64,000 nt of DNA from Nymphaea colorata (GCF_008831285.2 NC_045151.1:6649682-6713681); one strand, 5' to 3'. Shown: positions 25,501-38,930, numbered from the stretch's first letter. Translations and numbers: made by a program. The notes: a model not told the origin generated them from the sequence alone.

Positions 25501-25635
25501 GTCCTTGATATAACTTATACCTTCAGTTCCTTGCCCCCATGAATCAGAAGTTGCCCAAGCTGTCTTGACAGCAGATTGATGGTCAAAAGACCAGATCACA
25601 TCACACCGTTTCCATGACATTGAAGCATCAAAATT

Positions 25636-28600
25636 TTACCCTGGTACAGATTCTGAGCTCATGTGCCCACCACTACCATGTGAATTGAAACCAGAAACTG
25701 GCATTGACCTCTGTGCAAAGTCCAACAACAACTTGCGCTGATGGTCATTCGTGTGAGGAAGGCTTGCCCTCAGCAATTCAATTGGCATCTCTCTGCTTAT
25801 TGCTCTTGCTGCCTCAGTCCCAATAATGGGTGTGCTCGCAGCCTGTATCATCAATGAATGCATGATGCTGTCGTACTTGCTTAGGCAGTACTTAGTGAGC
25901 AACTCAAAGAAAGCATTAAAGGAAGCCTGCCAAAGTGTGCGGTTGGATACAGTATATGTGGCAGCAATAAGAGGGCTTGTAAGGAGATCTGTAGCTCTCT
26001 CCAGAACAGATTTCAAGATGACAGTAGCACCATCACCAGCAGAACTACGAAGTGGTCGTAGAGGCGGTTGCTCCGAGGAACATGCAACAGCAGCAAGGCA
26101 CGCACTCAAGGCATTGAGATCCATGCTGTGTACACATGTAGAAACAGTCTTAGCAAGTGCAATGGTGGTTTCTGCAGCACTTGGATCTAAGGCTAGGCCA
26201 CCAAACAGAAACCTCAGATGCTGGAAAATAGCCATTGAAACAATTCGCGTGAGCTCCCCACCAGGGACAAGAAGCTGGAGATACCTAGCAAGAAGCTTCC
26301 GGCCCTTGGGGAGAGATATTAAGCGCAAGAACACAAGATCATCTTTTCGCGCCAAACTAACTGGATGGCTGCCTTTACCAGAACCAAGTGGGTCAACCAG
26401 TTGGAGAGAGGCAGCAAGGCCCTCTAACAGAACTTGCCGCCTACGCCGAAGTTGGACACCACCATCTTGTGGCTGACTGGACTGTAGAAGCCTGTCAATA
26501 TCATCAATATCGAGGAGGAGATACATGCCATCTTCAATCATGATCCTTGCTGCAAGCATCGGTTCTTGCTCGAGAGGTTTTTCTGTAGGCTTCTGATCAA
26601 AGATACCATCACTTGAAGCTGAAGGTGGGTCTACATCAAGCAACGGCCTGGGTCTTCGGATGGAGGAAAATGGGATGCGTCCAAGAGCATCAACTGGAAG
26701 GTAATTACGCAGTTCGGAGGTTGACCGACCACGTGAAGGCACATCCCTCAAATTGGAAGGACAAAAATGGTGTTTGAGTCGTGATCCAGCAGACTTCTTT
26801 GCTATGCATGCTTGATGGTAGTAATCATCCACATAAGGATCATTACTGTGAGTAGCAGCATGCTGCATCCTGAGAATGCTCTCAATTTCCTCAGCAGACA
26901 TGTACTTTGAGCGAAAGTGCAAATATCCACTATCACTTCTTTGGCTTCCTGAATCAGAGCTTGGTTGTGAAAATCGCATGCTACTTGCTTGTTGTCGCCC
27001 TCGTTGAGATGATTTATACCTCTGTTCTCTCAGATCTGACATCCCGAGTATGTTTTCATATTTATTTATCACATGACGGGGAGGAGACAAATGTGCATTA
27101 AACATGTGCTGATGAAAGGGAGGATAATGTGCCATTGATTGTTGAATTGGATGCAGTCTTTGCTGCAACTGTGATGACATCAATCCGTTGCTTGGCAACT
27201 GCTGAGGAACTACACCAGGTAAAAGTGCCAGATGATTTTCTGAGAGCATGCTACCTTGGTTCATCCAATGATTTTGCTGAGTTCTATGGTTGAAGGGATG
27301 ACTAGAGATATTAAACTGAGGTGTGCCACCGCTGTAAGGTAATCCCTGCGGAAGGCTCCCAGACAAATGAAGACTAGGGAATGAGGAGAAACTTGACCCA
27401 GACAACGGTCCAGGAGGCCCTGGAGAAAGAGATGTCATACTGGAAAGCAGGGATTGACTAGGTGAAGCATGGCCACGAGCTCCAGGTGGAGGATACGAAC
27501 TGAATGACGACTTGGGCACAAGGATGGGTTCTGAAAGCGGATAATGTTCTGGCTGTTGGGGGTAAGATGAAGTTCTGTACAATTGTTGTTTGGGTTCAGT
27601 CAGTTGAGCAGAGGGCGGATGGGGTTGGGACCACCATCGCTTTGTACGTGTACTATCAGCTTCCAAAGTATGTTGATCTAACCAAGACGAAATGTCTGGC
27701 TCCTGTGTCCAATCAGTTGTGGATGAACCTGAAAGAAAACCTTCAAGGTCAGTACCATCGTCACATATTATGTACGGGTATCACACGGCAAGGAATTTCT
27801 CGGGTATAATACAGCAAAGTTGTATATATCAGAAAAATCTCTGAAAAATCTCAGAAAATTTAAAAAAAAAATAAAAATATTAAAAAATAACCTGAAAATT
27901 ATATAAAAATAAAATAAATCAGAATTTAATAAAAAATACGGAAAACACAAAAATTATATTCTGACATTTTAAAAAAAGCATTTTATTGCTGTTTTACACT
28001 GCTGACTTATTTTTGGCATATTTAATACATCTTTCGATTAAGACGCGATATTTGTGACAGTGGTCAGTACAATTAGAAACAGAACAATTGTAAGGAAATG
28101 ATCAAAAGACCAAAACCTAATTTAGATTGGTAAAACATCAAGAGTTGACATTGCAAATATCCTATTCAGAATCAGAACTTGTGCACAGATTTTCTCCCCC
28201 AGGGATAAGGATGAAATAAGGGTTGGGAGAATAGAGATTATATGACAGATGATCATACATGATGGCACCTTAAATAAAAAACAAAAGGGGTAAAGTGAAC
28301 ACTCTCACTTACTTTCTCTAGACAAGAATCCACGATCTCCAATGCTTTCTAAGCTCCTCCGTTCACTACCTCTTCTGCTTAGCTGTGAGGGTAGTTAAAC
28401 AGATTAGCAGATGAACCAGAAGACATGATCAAAGCAAAAGCAAAGGATATATATTTACAGAAACAAAAATGCGAGTATTGAACTTCAAATTCATAAAATA
28501 AAAAATATGTCTCAGTTTCCAAGAACAGCTAGAGGACAAAAAAGTCTTACATATTGGCCAGTCTATGCAACAGAGTACATATTTTGGTTTTGTCTCCCAC

Positions 28601-31600
28601 TGCTTAAATTCTCACAAGTTACATGAATGTTATTTCTCCATTAGCAAGTTCATAAAAATAAATAGTTCACCTTACAAATAGAAACCATGTCAAAACACTA
28701 GCTAAGCAACTAAATGGCCAAAATTATCCCAATTATAATTTGCATACTTTAAGCCTGAATTGATTTCTGGTGGTACAGTTGGTTGTTTCTGCATTTTACC
28801 AAACAGTTACTGCAATACAAGCAATTCCAGGTCACATGTCATGTAAATGATCATGTGGAGAAAATACATAAAAGATCATAAGCTAAAAGAACAAACTGCG
28901 AACAGGGCCCCAAACGCATGGAACCACTGCACAATAACAAACAAGGATTGACTCTGAAATACTGCCAGTGCTTACTCTAGCCATTACAAACTAAAATAAC
29001 ATATCCAAACTCATCATAAATTAATAATCACATATTCAATACGATGTACAGAGTAGTGACAATTGCAGTTAGTTGAGTTGAGCATCAATTTAGACCAAAC
29101 TGAAGCTCTTGCACCCTGGCCTTGCTAACTAGCTTCATTTGGTCAGGGTGAAAAATAACAAGCCCAATAAGTTATATAATAGGCTTGATGGACAAAGGAC
29201 AATCTGATATAAAAAATGCCCTTAAACAACCACTAAAAGGTAATCACGTTGTTCAAATTGAGTCATGAACATCACCATAAACTTTGCAATATTTTCAAAA
29301 ATGTCATGACATTAACAGGAAAAGAAATAAAAAAGGAAAAAAAATCTGAAAAAAGCGTCTATTTAAAAAAAATGTGAAAAATATATTTATTATCATGGGT
29401 TAGTGATAATAACCTTTTTTCCTGCTTTGATCATGGGTTAGGAAAAAGCGTCATTTTTCCTGCTTTGATCGCTTTTCTCTTTTTCAAGGTTAGTGACAAC
29501 ATGGGTTCAGCTTTAACCTTAAATTAAATCATCTATTATCATTCCTATCATCATTAATGCATTATGTTATCATTTTATATAGTTTTTTTAATGTGTTTTA
29601 TCAGTTTTTCATTTGTTTTTTCTTTAACTTAGTTTTTAGTATTTTTTCATTTTTCAAAATTTTGCCAAAATTTTTGCAAGAAAAACAACTTTGCCAAAAA
29701 GTACCTAAAAAAAATCTCGCTGTTAAAAACCTGAGAATGATATTTTTCGCTATTTGTGGCTATGATCACCAATATTAATAACAGAAAATTTAAGGAAATG
29801 AGGTATAAAGTATAAACCCCAAAGATACAAATGCTTAAACATCTTATATGATGTGAAGAAGCTATTCTTGATGTGCATTTATAAACAAATCATACCTTTC
29901 CAATTCTCTTTTCAACAGGAACTATTTTCAAAAAAATGTTAAGAAGCACCCAGAGACAACCCTTGGTCACGATATCCCAATAATGAGATTCAGGATATGA
30001 GCTTGTGACTCCTGAACTTCAACAGAATCTTGAGATGACCCTCATAAGTCGTAACAAGCATAGAATAAACACAGGCGAAGGATATATGTATATTATGGAA
30101 TATACTAAAAATAACATGAAGCAAACTATTATTTCCAAATAAATCCACCTAGATGCATGTTCAGTTTACAAATACTCAAGAATCAGTTCCTGAAAATTAA
30201 GAAAGCAAACCTTCATAAAGGTAGCAGTGAGATCATCAATCTCCGCAAGAGTTTCCAAACCTTCAATCTGCAAACACAGAACCAGAATAAACTGTGAGAA
30301 AATAAACCACAAGAAAAATTTAACTCAGAATATCCATTGAAGAAATTATAAAGTGGCCCCAACAATCTAGAAGACTACAATGAGACCTTCCAGAGACACT
30401 TTTAGCATAGCTGCACATGCAATATGGCATTGTCACAGAAAACGCATATAATTTGGCAATTTGCCAAAAAACAGTCAGCCATATAAAACGTGAAAAAAAT
30501 GTCTTTTAAGAAAAGAAACAGAAAATAAAAAACGTGAAAAAAAACGCATTATAAGTGTTTTTTTCGTATTTTTTATTATTTTTTTATTTTTAATAATTTT
30601 CAGAATTTATTAAACGTTTTAAATTTTTTAAAAATTTGCCGAGATTTTCTCAAGATATACAACTTTGCCGTATTATACCTAAGAAATTTCTCACCATATA
30701 ACACGCATACACATTTTTTGGGACAATGTAATATGGATTCGCAAATAACTAAGTTCAACATGGAGTTCCATTTTCAGTTCTTAAATGCATGTGCCTCCAC
30801 ATTCATATTGTATGTATATTTATGACTTGTTTCCTATGTGTTTGTTCACATACGTGTACGCATAAGAGCAGCATGTTATGGCAAAATTGACTTAGTGTTT
30901 TGTGCAAACTGTGAAGTACATTTTATCCCTGGCTTTTCAGGCTTTGCAATAAAATGTCATTGGCCTCATCGTTAAACTTACCCTGTTTAATTAATAAGCA
31001 TGGTCAAATTCTTCTGGAATTACCATTAAACCTCATTGCACTTAGTTTTAAACACTTACTATATTCTACAATCTATATGAAGGCTTTTTTTAGGAGAAAG
31101 TGGTCGTCTCGTGAACACTTAACATCTGCTGTCTGAAAGGGAAAACACTTTCACACCAAGGATGACTTTGCAAAGGCTAAGCAGTAAGGAAGAACCACTT
31201 TACAAAATCGTACAAAGCAGGAAATTTCACATAGCTACCATTGAATGAGAATTGCTTCGCCAAAAGTCCACAAAATGTTTAACTGAACCACAAATTTCAC
31301 TACTTAATTAGAAATTGAAGCCAGTGTCAGAAATACATTTCCATCACCAAAAATAAGTATCAAAAATACCAGATATGGCAAAAAGACAAAAATGTCAACG
31401 ACTCAACTTGCTTAGAGAGAGGGAAAGGGAGGAGGGAGAAAGAGAAATAGAGAGATTCAACATGTGTCACTGTATCCTCGTCCTAACTCCTAAACACTTA
31501 CAGGGATAGAAGGACAGTAAACTAGGGAAGGGAAATGAATTCCTTGTTTTGCAGGTAGATGAGAATAGGACAAAACAGCAGGACCAGCTGGATACACAAA

Positions 31601-33037
31601 AATAGGTGACAGATAAAAATAATAAATATCCCACTTTGATTGATACAGAACCATTTTAATGGTATATCTAGATCCAGTAGGACCAGTACAATATCAATTT
31701 TTCTATTTGTCAGATGCCAGTTTTATGAGTTGTTTCTCATGCATGCCATAGATCTTGCATGTTGAGTTCAGTTTCGCCCGCTCCCGATCAATGTTGTAAA
31801 TGTAAGTGATTACTTCTTTCTTCATTCCTACCATCTCATGCTAATCGCCGAGATCTCCAAACAGATAACTGCTACTATCAATAAAAATTGTAAATTAACT
31901 TAAGACCAACAGAGACCATTGAAGATTGAACCATTTCCCAGTGAAACATCAGTCAAAACATCAATGGAAAAGCATGAAGTGGGAATGACCGATGTTGGAA
32001 ATACTCAAGCAGGCAATATAGGAAAGCATAAAGCGGTGGAGTAGTTTGGTCAAATTGAAAGGCAACGACAATAATAACAAAAGAAGCAACGCAAGTCAAA
32101 AGAACAAGAAAATAACTGTCACCTAAGAACTTCTTGGTATGAAAAAATAGAAGACTGCAATACTAGGAAAACATTAAGAAAATATATACAAGAAATTTAA
32201 CAAGCCTGAAGACTGAATTTACATTTATATGGTATAACAGACCAACTGTACATAAATTTCATTTTCATATGCAAAATCTCACCTCCTCTCTTTCTCCAAT
32301 CGAAGAAAACCTAAATTCTTCCTCATCAAAGCCAGTAAATGGTGTACTGTCATCCTCATTTAGCCCGCCTAGTTCAATATCTTCTGTCACATCTTTACCG
32401 AAAAATGCATATTGGGAAGCATCAAAGTGGGCATGTTCTGCAAGATTACGGAACAAAGATAAGATGTTAGACTTCATTAACTTACATCCATATCCAACAA
32501 ATACATACAAGTTATATCGGATTGCCATCATACTAGCACCATTGCAAGTTAGTTAGAGAAAATAATGAAAGCATCACAAGAACAAAAATGAAGGGAAAAA
32601 AATGAACGTTTGATGTGGAAAACAATATAGAATTTATTTTGTGATGAGATCTCAAAAAATTACATGAAACGGGATCCAGTGATATAATACCGACAAAATA
32701 GTTGCTCAGAAAAGAGAAAAACTCTGTAAAGGTAAGTGCTGCCCCGAACAATATTTTCAATTTGTGGATTCCGGTGGACGGACATAGCACATCCAAGCTG
32801 GTGATACCAATCATGCGGAACAACTAAATTTCCCACAAACCACAGCGCTTACAGTCATATGACGTGCATGCAAAGATAAAACAAGATTAACATACAGGAG
32901 CCAACTCCGAGCACAAAATGGAAAAACATTCAATGAAACAATTCTCTGATGCTCATGGAGGCACAGTAACAGGGATGGCTACAAGCTAAGAAGACCACCA
33001 AAGTGTTTAACACGGAGAGAAAGAGAAAGAGAAAGAG

Positions 33038-33069
<32 letters not shown>

Positions 33070-33148
33070 CACCTGAGGGATCCCCAAGGAATTCCTTGAA
33101 ATCTTTCTGGTTTTTCTCAAAGAGACCAGCACCACCAAATCCCTCCAT
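25636..33148 (-). CDS. PAT1: PAT1-family mRNA decapping activator (five coding exons)
   Basis: Cytoplasmic P-body protein that links deadenylated mRNA, the LSM1-7 ring and the decapping enzyme. My exon model, in transcript order: 33073-33148, 32283-32437, 30211-30267, 28313-28382, 25636-27728. All introns are GT-AG, phases are consistent (1, 0, 0, 1), and the joined frame is 2451 nt, giving 816 aa, close to Arabidopsis PAT1. The N terminus has the family motif [13 protein letters not shown] and an acidic ELGGLNEDD stretch. Residues about 27-140 match the plant order through IGDRG, DWTQ and SWLDQHT. Residues about 141-390 are Pro/Ser/Gln-rich and likely disordered. From YMSAEEIE (about 395) to the end is the helical Pat1 C-terminal domain. 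The ATG at 33146-33148 opens exon 1. No inactivating lesion is visible. The family is certain; exact ends of the small exons are inferred from splice consensus. Confidence 0.96.
27770..28010 (-). repeat. AT-rich dispersed repeat, copy 1 (PAT1 intron 4)
   Basis: Read on the minus strand, this intronic segment carries TATACAACTTTGC, TGTATTATACC and GAGAAATTCC in the same order as the + strand copies at 30475-30715 and 29335-29790, next to a long A/T-only stretch. Non-coding, MITE-like. Ends are approximate. Confidence 0.6.
29335..29790 (+). repeat. AT-rich dispersed repeat, copy 3 (PAT1 intron 3), with internal duplication
   Basis: Ends in the family signature (TTTGCCAAAA, ACAACTTTGCCAAA, TACCTAAAAAAAATCTCGC). 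The first part contains a roughly 50-bp duplication with CATGGGTTAG and TTTTTCCTGCTTTGATC each present twice. Longer and more diverged than the other two copies. Confidence 0.5.
30475..30715 (+). repeat. AT-rich dispersed repeat, copy 2 (PAT1 intron 3)
   Basis: A 240-bp AT-rich block with AACGTGAAAAAAA near its start and, at its end, TTTGCCGAGATTTTCTC, ACAACTTTGCCGTATTATACC and AAGAAATTTCTC. It is the inverted counterpart of copy 1 in intron 4. Confidence 0.6.
33004..33070. repeat. GA microsatellite in PAT1 intron 1
   Basis: GAGAAA then pure GA repeat directly downstream of the exon 1 donor (CT-rich on the coding strand). Similar short GA runs occur upstream of the start at 33649-33663. Confidence 0.85.
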
Positions 33149-33830
33149 ACGTATTACCTAAAACCTGAAAAACCCTAACGCCAAAGTTATCACACAAGGA
33201 ACCCTAGCTCCATAAATTGATTTTCCACCTAAGGAGACATCAGGCGGCAACCCAGAAACATCGCCAGAAGGGGGAAAACAGACACCGGGTTTCCTGCACC
33301 ATGCATCGGAAATACACACCAAGCAAGAAGAACAAACTTGATAGCAAGAAGATTCTCGAGACAAGACCAAACACCACACGGTACGGAGAGAGCGAAGGAC
33401 GCGATTGGACGGAGCCAAAAGAGAGAAGAAGCAAAGGGAGTGTAGAAGTAGACCACTGGAAATAAATTGGGTGGGTCTCTCTATATTCTGAGATCTCGAG
33501 ATAACAAGGAGAAAGAGAGAGAGAGGAGGGCTGGGCAAAGAGAGAGGAAGGTTGGGCGAAACTCGCCCCTTTTTAGTTTTTAATTTCGGTTTCGTATTTT
33601 CGGTGCCCAAGAAACCCTTCGGAGAAACGTTAGTAGTAGTAGTAGTAGAGAGAGAGAGAGAGAGGAGGTGGGGATAAAGATAGTGGGGGGGAAGAGGAGA
33701 AAGGTGGAGGGATCGAGGTCGGTCGGAAAGCGAGAGGAAAGTGGGCGAAAGGGGCCGCTAAGTGTCAAATTTATTGCACTTCTAATTATCATGCAGGACA
33801 TGACCACCGATTAGAGAGAGAATGGACGGC
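33149..33830 (-). promoter_or_regulatory. probable PAT1 5' UTR and promoter region
   Basis: About 680 bp directly upstream of the PAT1 ATG is richer in G+C than its surroundings and contains a GTA trinucleotide run (about 33630-33648) and a GA run (33649-33663). A telo-box-like AAAACCCTAAC lies at about 33169-33179, within the likely 5' UTR. Placement rests on position and composition; I cannot fix the transcription start. Confidence 0.4.
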
Positions 33831-34264
33831 ATATGATTTGTTTGTCGTTTTCTCAGTCGAATTTAAAATCTTTTTTTAATTATTTATAGGTAAGCATGTG
33901 TAGATTATTAGTTTTTTTATTTTACATATACAAATAAAATATATTTAAACTGTTTTTAGATTGTAACACCATTCATTATTCATCATGTGGACTAATGTTT
34001 TATGTTTTTTATTTCATTTTACTTGGAAAAACCACTCTATGCTGAAAACTATGGGATATAAAAACGCTTTCCTCATTTGCCTGCCCCTCTCTCTAGTCCT
34101 TTGTACATGTCCTTAAAATTTGAACCAGCCATTTAGTCCCTGCTAATTGCATCATGTCCCTTGGTGTTATTGAAAAAAAATTTCCAAAACAGCATGAGAA
34201 ACATATTTTAGCTTGTCTACATAGAAATGTATTATATCATAGAATTTAAAGAAAATATAACTTT

Positions 34265-34266
<2 letters not shown>

Positions 34267-34326
<60 letters not shown>
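34267..34326. repeat. compound (AT)n(AG)n microsatellite
   Basis: Uninterrupted AT repeat from 34267 to about 34295 followed directly by uninterrupted AG repeat to 34326. Confidence 0.97.
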
Positions 34327-34328
<2 letters not shown>

Positions 34329-36049
34329 GTCAAAAAAAGAGAGTTAGAGAAGAGATCATCAACCCTAGTGTAGTGCTTAAGGGAGATAGGAAGGAAGGGA
34401 GAGGCAGTTGTTGGACAACAGCAGTGATCATCATCTGGTAGGGCGGGCAGGCGAGACCATAAGGTCTATGCAAGGAAGTTCGAAACTCTCTCTCTTTCAA
34501 CCTGAAATCCATCGATTTCACTGCCTTCATGAATTTAAAATCTGTGAATCTCAATTTGACAGCCCTATCTCCCAACAAGATATGAAATCTAGGCCATTGG
34601 GTAGCTCCCGAAAGTCTGACCTCTTAGAACAAATGCTTTAACAAACAAAAGATCTCTCTTTGGATACTTTCGACAAAATTGGAACAAACGAAATGATAGG
34701 AAACACTTTTTCGACCCCTTAAAGACAATACCATGTGAAAGCTGGGACAGGAAAAAGGCCAGACTGGACATCACCACGATTATTTATCACACAACAACGA
34801 CACGCATTAAACATTGAAACTCAAAACATTTCATCCCTACCTTAGTTTAATATCAACAGTTGATTTTTTTTATCATTAAATACATTTAAACATGAAAAAT
34901 TCCCAAAAGTAGATTCCACTCAACAACTTCTACGTCACCAATATAGATCAAGCATGCCTATGTACTAATCAATGTGTTGTTGCAAGTCATCTAGTTTAGT
35001 TTAGGACCCACATGATACTGGTTTTGTTACTTTAAAATGATCCCCAAGAGAGTAAAATGTGTAATGATATTTTTCCATTGGATTCAATGGAAAGCTTGAC
35101 AAAGGGAGGAAAAGAAGACTATTTCAGCCCTCTTCTTTGGATAACTTGTCTCCTTAGTTATGGTCTTGCTACCGTATTGCCAGTCAGACATGTGAGCCTT
35201 GGTGTGTACTCTTGAGAGTACTAGCCAAATGCCATTGGATGCTTGTCTAGTTGTAAATGTTCAATTGGATCTCTGAAAGGTGGCCAAATTGATGTTAATC
35301 TTAAGCGGGTTTGGTTGACCCACACCAGAAACTGTCACAAGCTAGTTTGACCAACTCATATCTGACATTGTCAAGTCCTTTTACACTGAAATTCATGTAA
35401 TCCCTTCATTTTGTTTCTTGTTCGCATACATATCATTTTCCTATGCTAGATATTTAGACCCTCACTTTGGTAGATATTACAATAATATTCCTCTCATGGC
35501 ATCCATTCATTAATTGCTAGATTACTGTCTGAAAAACATATGTGAGAGAGAGAGATTAACAACATACCCATTTCCCAATACATAAGGGTGTGTTTGCTCC
35601 ACTGGAAATGCACTGTACAGCAAGAATTGTGATTCAAATTTTGAGTGGATCCCCTGTTCAAGCAAACATTGGATGGTTTTTTCAACTGTTGGTGGTGGAA
35701 ACCGGGATATGCATCCCAAATCCTCGTCCCACCCAGGATGGAACAAGGATGCACAGTTAATTTTTTTTTACCATTGAAACTTGGGCAACGATGCTGCAAT
35801 GTCCACTATAACAAAATGTAGCTCTTGAAACTCACAATGGCAGTTGTCCTCCCTTTTGTACAATGTTACTATAGGTCCCGTTGCAAAAATTTGAACAGCA
35901 TGACAACTTAGTCTGATTTGCGAGACAAACTAAGTTGTTGCTGGTTATACATGTAAGAAAACCTGAGTGGTAGATGAATTTGTACAGCTCAGCTGGCACA
36001 AATTTTGTCTTCCTCTCTTCCCCCGCCCTCTCACTTTTTATTTGCTTTG

Positions 36050-36052
<3 letters not shown>

Positions 36053-36109
<57 letters not shown>
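36053..36109. repeat. (CT)n microsatellite
   Basis: 57 bp of uninterrupted CT repeat; the Ser/Leu-rich frames through it are artefacts. Confidence 0.97.
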
Positions 36110-36112
<3 letters not shown>

Positions 36113-36574
36113 TGTGCTGTCAAAGGAAAAAAAATTCCAATCCCTTCCAAACTTTAGTTAGATATTTAATTCTCACTTTGGTGACATACTCACAAGCCAA
36201 AGCAGGTTATATACATTGCCTAATTTCATGTGCCATTTTAAGTATGATAGAAAAAACCCATAATTAATACAAAAAAGAAACTTTTTGAAAACTAAAACTG
36301 CAACCAGAAGATTTGAGGATTCAATAAAGGTAAAATTTTTCAGTCCGTATACACATATTGTGATGACCAATATACCTCTTTAAGTAGTAAAAAAGCGTTT
36401 TCATTTTTTGTCTCGCTCATAGTGTTGTCTCATTATCTCTTAAATATTTTTTATTATCTCATAAACATTATCTCATAAAAAAATTACTATTTCATCAGCC
36501 ACTTGTCTCATACATTAACTCGGAAGCCAAATCAGCGCCAAGGTGGGTCAAAGGCGAATCAGCTGGTGCACTCG

Positions 36575-36720
36575 ATAGATACTATGCCCCTTGGTTGATG
36601 GCGGGAATGATGTGAGTAGCCCATATGTAAAGTTGTTGTTGATAAAAAATACCCTTTGGTGGTGAAAAGAGTGTGCCCTAAGGTGGACGGCGGGAATGAT
36701 GCGAGAAGCCCATACGTGAA
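36575..36720. repeat. imperfect ~100-bp direct duplication
   Basis: Two copies of a segment containing GGCGGGAATGATG(T/C)GAG(T/A)A and GCCCATA(T/C)GT, each preceded by a related TGCCC...GGT(T/G)GA run. Non-coding by my reading. Confidence 0.55.
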
Positions 36721-37399
36721 AAAGGGAAAAGAAAGTTCGTCGGTTGTGGAGCAGAGGCTTCTCCATAATGGAAAGAAAGACTCTATGGCAAGAGAGAAGA
36801 AGACAATGGATGCTTGAAATTTCTCTAGCTTTGCAATGACGAGGATGCATTTTGCCAGAAAACTAGCTGACAACTCTAGAAAACAAGCTATTGTTTCAAT
36901 GTGAATACATTCGGCCAGAAAACCAGCCGGTGAGTTTAGGGAACCAATAGGTGAGTCTGGGACACGTTCCAGGAAACTTAGGGACAATCTACTTTTTTTT
37001 TACATTGAAGACTTCCTCTCTCGCAAGCAAGTAACCAATATTAGTCTGAATTATTTTGTTGACCTTTTAGAGTGTAAGCATTAGCTAGGCCTTGGAAGGT
37101 ATCATACAAGAGCAGATTCTGTGGTACGTATCTTTCATTTTGTTATATTTCATTACGTAACCTGCATGTTGGGAAAAGTACGATCATACTGATGGATGTA
37201 TAATAACATGTTATGTCCTTTCCATTGATGGACAATACTGTGGCCTTGATGACAGATGTCATAGAAAATGTTTCAAAAATTAAGAAATAACTCATCGCTA
37301 AAGTTGAAATTTTTGTTCTTCTTTCTGTAGTTGCCTAAATTTGTTGCTCTTATTTTACCTTAATTTGGTTGCTCTCTAACACATGTATGTTTCAAGTTT

Positions 37400-37815
37400 T
37401 ATTTCCTTCTGTGTGATAGAAAAAGTACATTGAGTGTTATATGTCATCCACAACGTGAAAAAACATGTGTGGATATATGATCCATGCATAGGCTACGGCG
37501 ACTACCAAATTGTGGAAGACCTCTACATACTGGTATGCAGTTTAATCTGAACTGTTGGTAAGATAACTTCTGTTTCATGTTTAAGAAGTTTTGGCTTTTT
37601 TGCAAAAAAAATTCTTCAAACATGTCTTTGACATCAAAACATTTGACGACTATAAAATTTTATCAGTAAAATGTCTACATCAAAGAAACAACTATGACTA
37701 CAGTGTGTTCGTAATAAAATACATGCAGGAGATAGCGTTTGGAAGGAAACCTGGTTCATCCAAGCTGATGTTACCAATAGCATTAGAAGATCTTTTGGAA
37801 ACTTACTTCAAATAA
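37400..37815 (+). pseudogene. Ulp1-like (C48) protease fragment
   Basis: Two pieces in different frames resemble the end of a Ulp1/SENP-type SUMO protease as carried by some plant transposons. The first (about 37430-37545) reads VIHNVKKHVWIYDP, like the conserved region after the catalytic His. The second (about 37600-37815) reads NNYDYSVFVIKYMQEIAFG, which aligns with the family box NNxDCGVFVxKYxE. In this box the catalytic Cys is Tyr and the next Gly is Ser, so no protease activity is expected. An intron or a shift separates the pieces (a GTATG lies at about 37541). It sits tail-to-tail with the FAR1/MULE pseudogene and next to the ~330-bp repeats, which suggests transposon cargo. Confidence 0.55.
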
Positions 37816-37984
37816 GTAAGTGTGCTAAAATTTGAATAATATCGTCTTTGTAACGATTTATGATAATTATTGCGCCCTTGTAACCATTTCTTTTAATTAA
37901 CGCATTTGCAAACACAATGTTATCTCATTTCGGTCCTTTTGTTCGTTATTGCATAAACTCGTCGCTGTTTACTTATCATCTTTT

Positions 37985-38930
37985 TGATAGATACATTGTT
38001 ATCCCATTCTCTCGTCTCCATATCCATGTATGTATTCTGTAGATGTGTTATCTTATTCTCTCGTCACCATGTTTCTTGTTGTATCCATTCATGTCCTTCC
38101 AATCATTATCTCATTCTCTAATTATGGTAAACTTGTTGTTATCTCATTCTTTCTTTATGTTAATTTTTTGCATTATTTGGTGTCCATTTATTTATCGCTT
38201 GCTTTGTAGAGTTGTTGTTTTCTCATTCGCTCGTCACCGTGTGTGTTCTTGTATCCATTCTAGCCCTTCTTATCATTATTTCATGAATTAGTCTCCATTT
38301 ACTTAACATCTTCTTGGCAGACGCATTGTTAGCTTATTCTCTTGCCTCCATGCCCATTTACACATTCTATAGATGCGTTGTTATTTCATTTTCTCGTCAC
38401 TGTGTGCCTTGTCGTATCCATTCATGTCTTTCCTATCGTTATGTCATTCTCTCGTTATGGTTGACTTGTTGTTATCTCATTATTTTGTTATGTTAATTTT
38501 TCGCATTATTGGGTGTCCACTTATCGCTTTCTTTGTAGACTCGTTATCTCATTCATTCGTCATCGTGTGTGTTGTTGTATCCATTCCGGCCCTTCATATT
38601 ATTAAAGCATGAATTTGTCTTCGTTTACTTATAATATTCTTGGCAGACACGTTGTTATCTCTTTCTCTCAATTTTGTATGCATTTACGCATTGTAGACGT
38701 GTTGTTATCTCATTCTCTTGTCACCATGTGCATTGTTGTATTCGTTCAAGCCCTTCCTGTTGTTATCTCATTCTCTCGCTATGGAAGACTCATTGTTATC
38801 TCATTCTTTCGTTATCACCATTATTGGGTGTCCACTTACGTATTGCCACCATTGTAAAGTCATTATTATTTCATTCACTCATCACCATGTGCCTTGTTGT
38901 ATTCATTCCGACCTTTAGCATATAACTAGG
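37985..38930. repeat. three tandem ~330-bp units rich in TTATCTCATT
   Basis: Units begin near 37988, 38320 and 38647, each starting GA(T/C)(A/G)C(A/G)TTGTTA. They share in order TTGTATCCATTC, TTATGTTAATTTTT (units 1 and 2) and ATTGGGTGTCCA. Each unit is itself built from spaced copies of TTGTTATCTCATTCTCTCG. Related motifs occur at 36420-36500 and 41640-41960, flanking the FAR1 pseudogene. The overlapping Ser/His/Leu-rich open frames are repeat artefacts. Confidence 0.75.

Larger units (their letters stand above)
33831..36379. other. intergenic, no gene recognised
   Basis: AT-rich, with microsatellites at 34267-34326 and 36053-36109. No protein domain or element ends recognised; open frames on both strands are short and overlapping. 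Confidence 0.45.

Noticed and set aside
25826-26476. 216-aa plus-strand frame
   Set aside because: Antisense shadow of the conserved PAT1 last exon.
37985-38930. Small membrane proteins from several 60-83 aa frames
   Set aside because: Hydrophobic look comes from T-rich repeat units; the frames are in all three phases and end at random.
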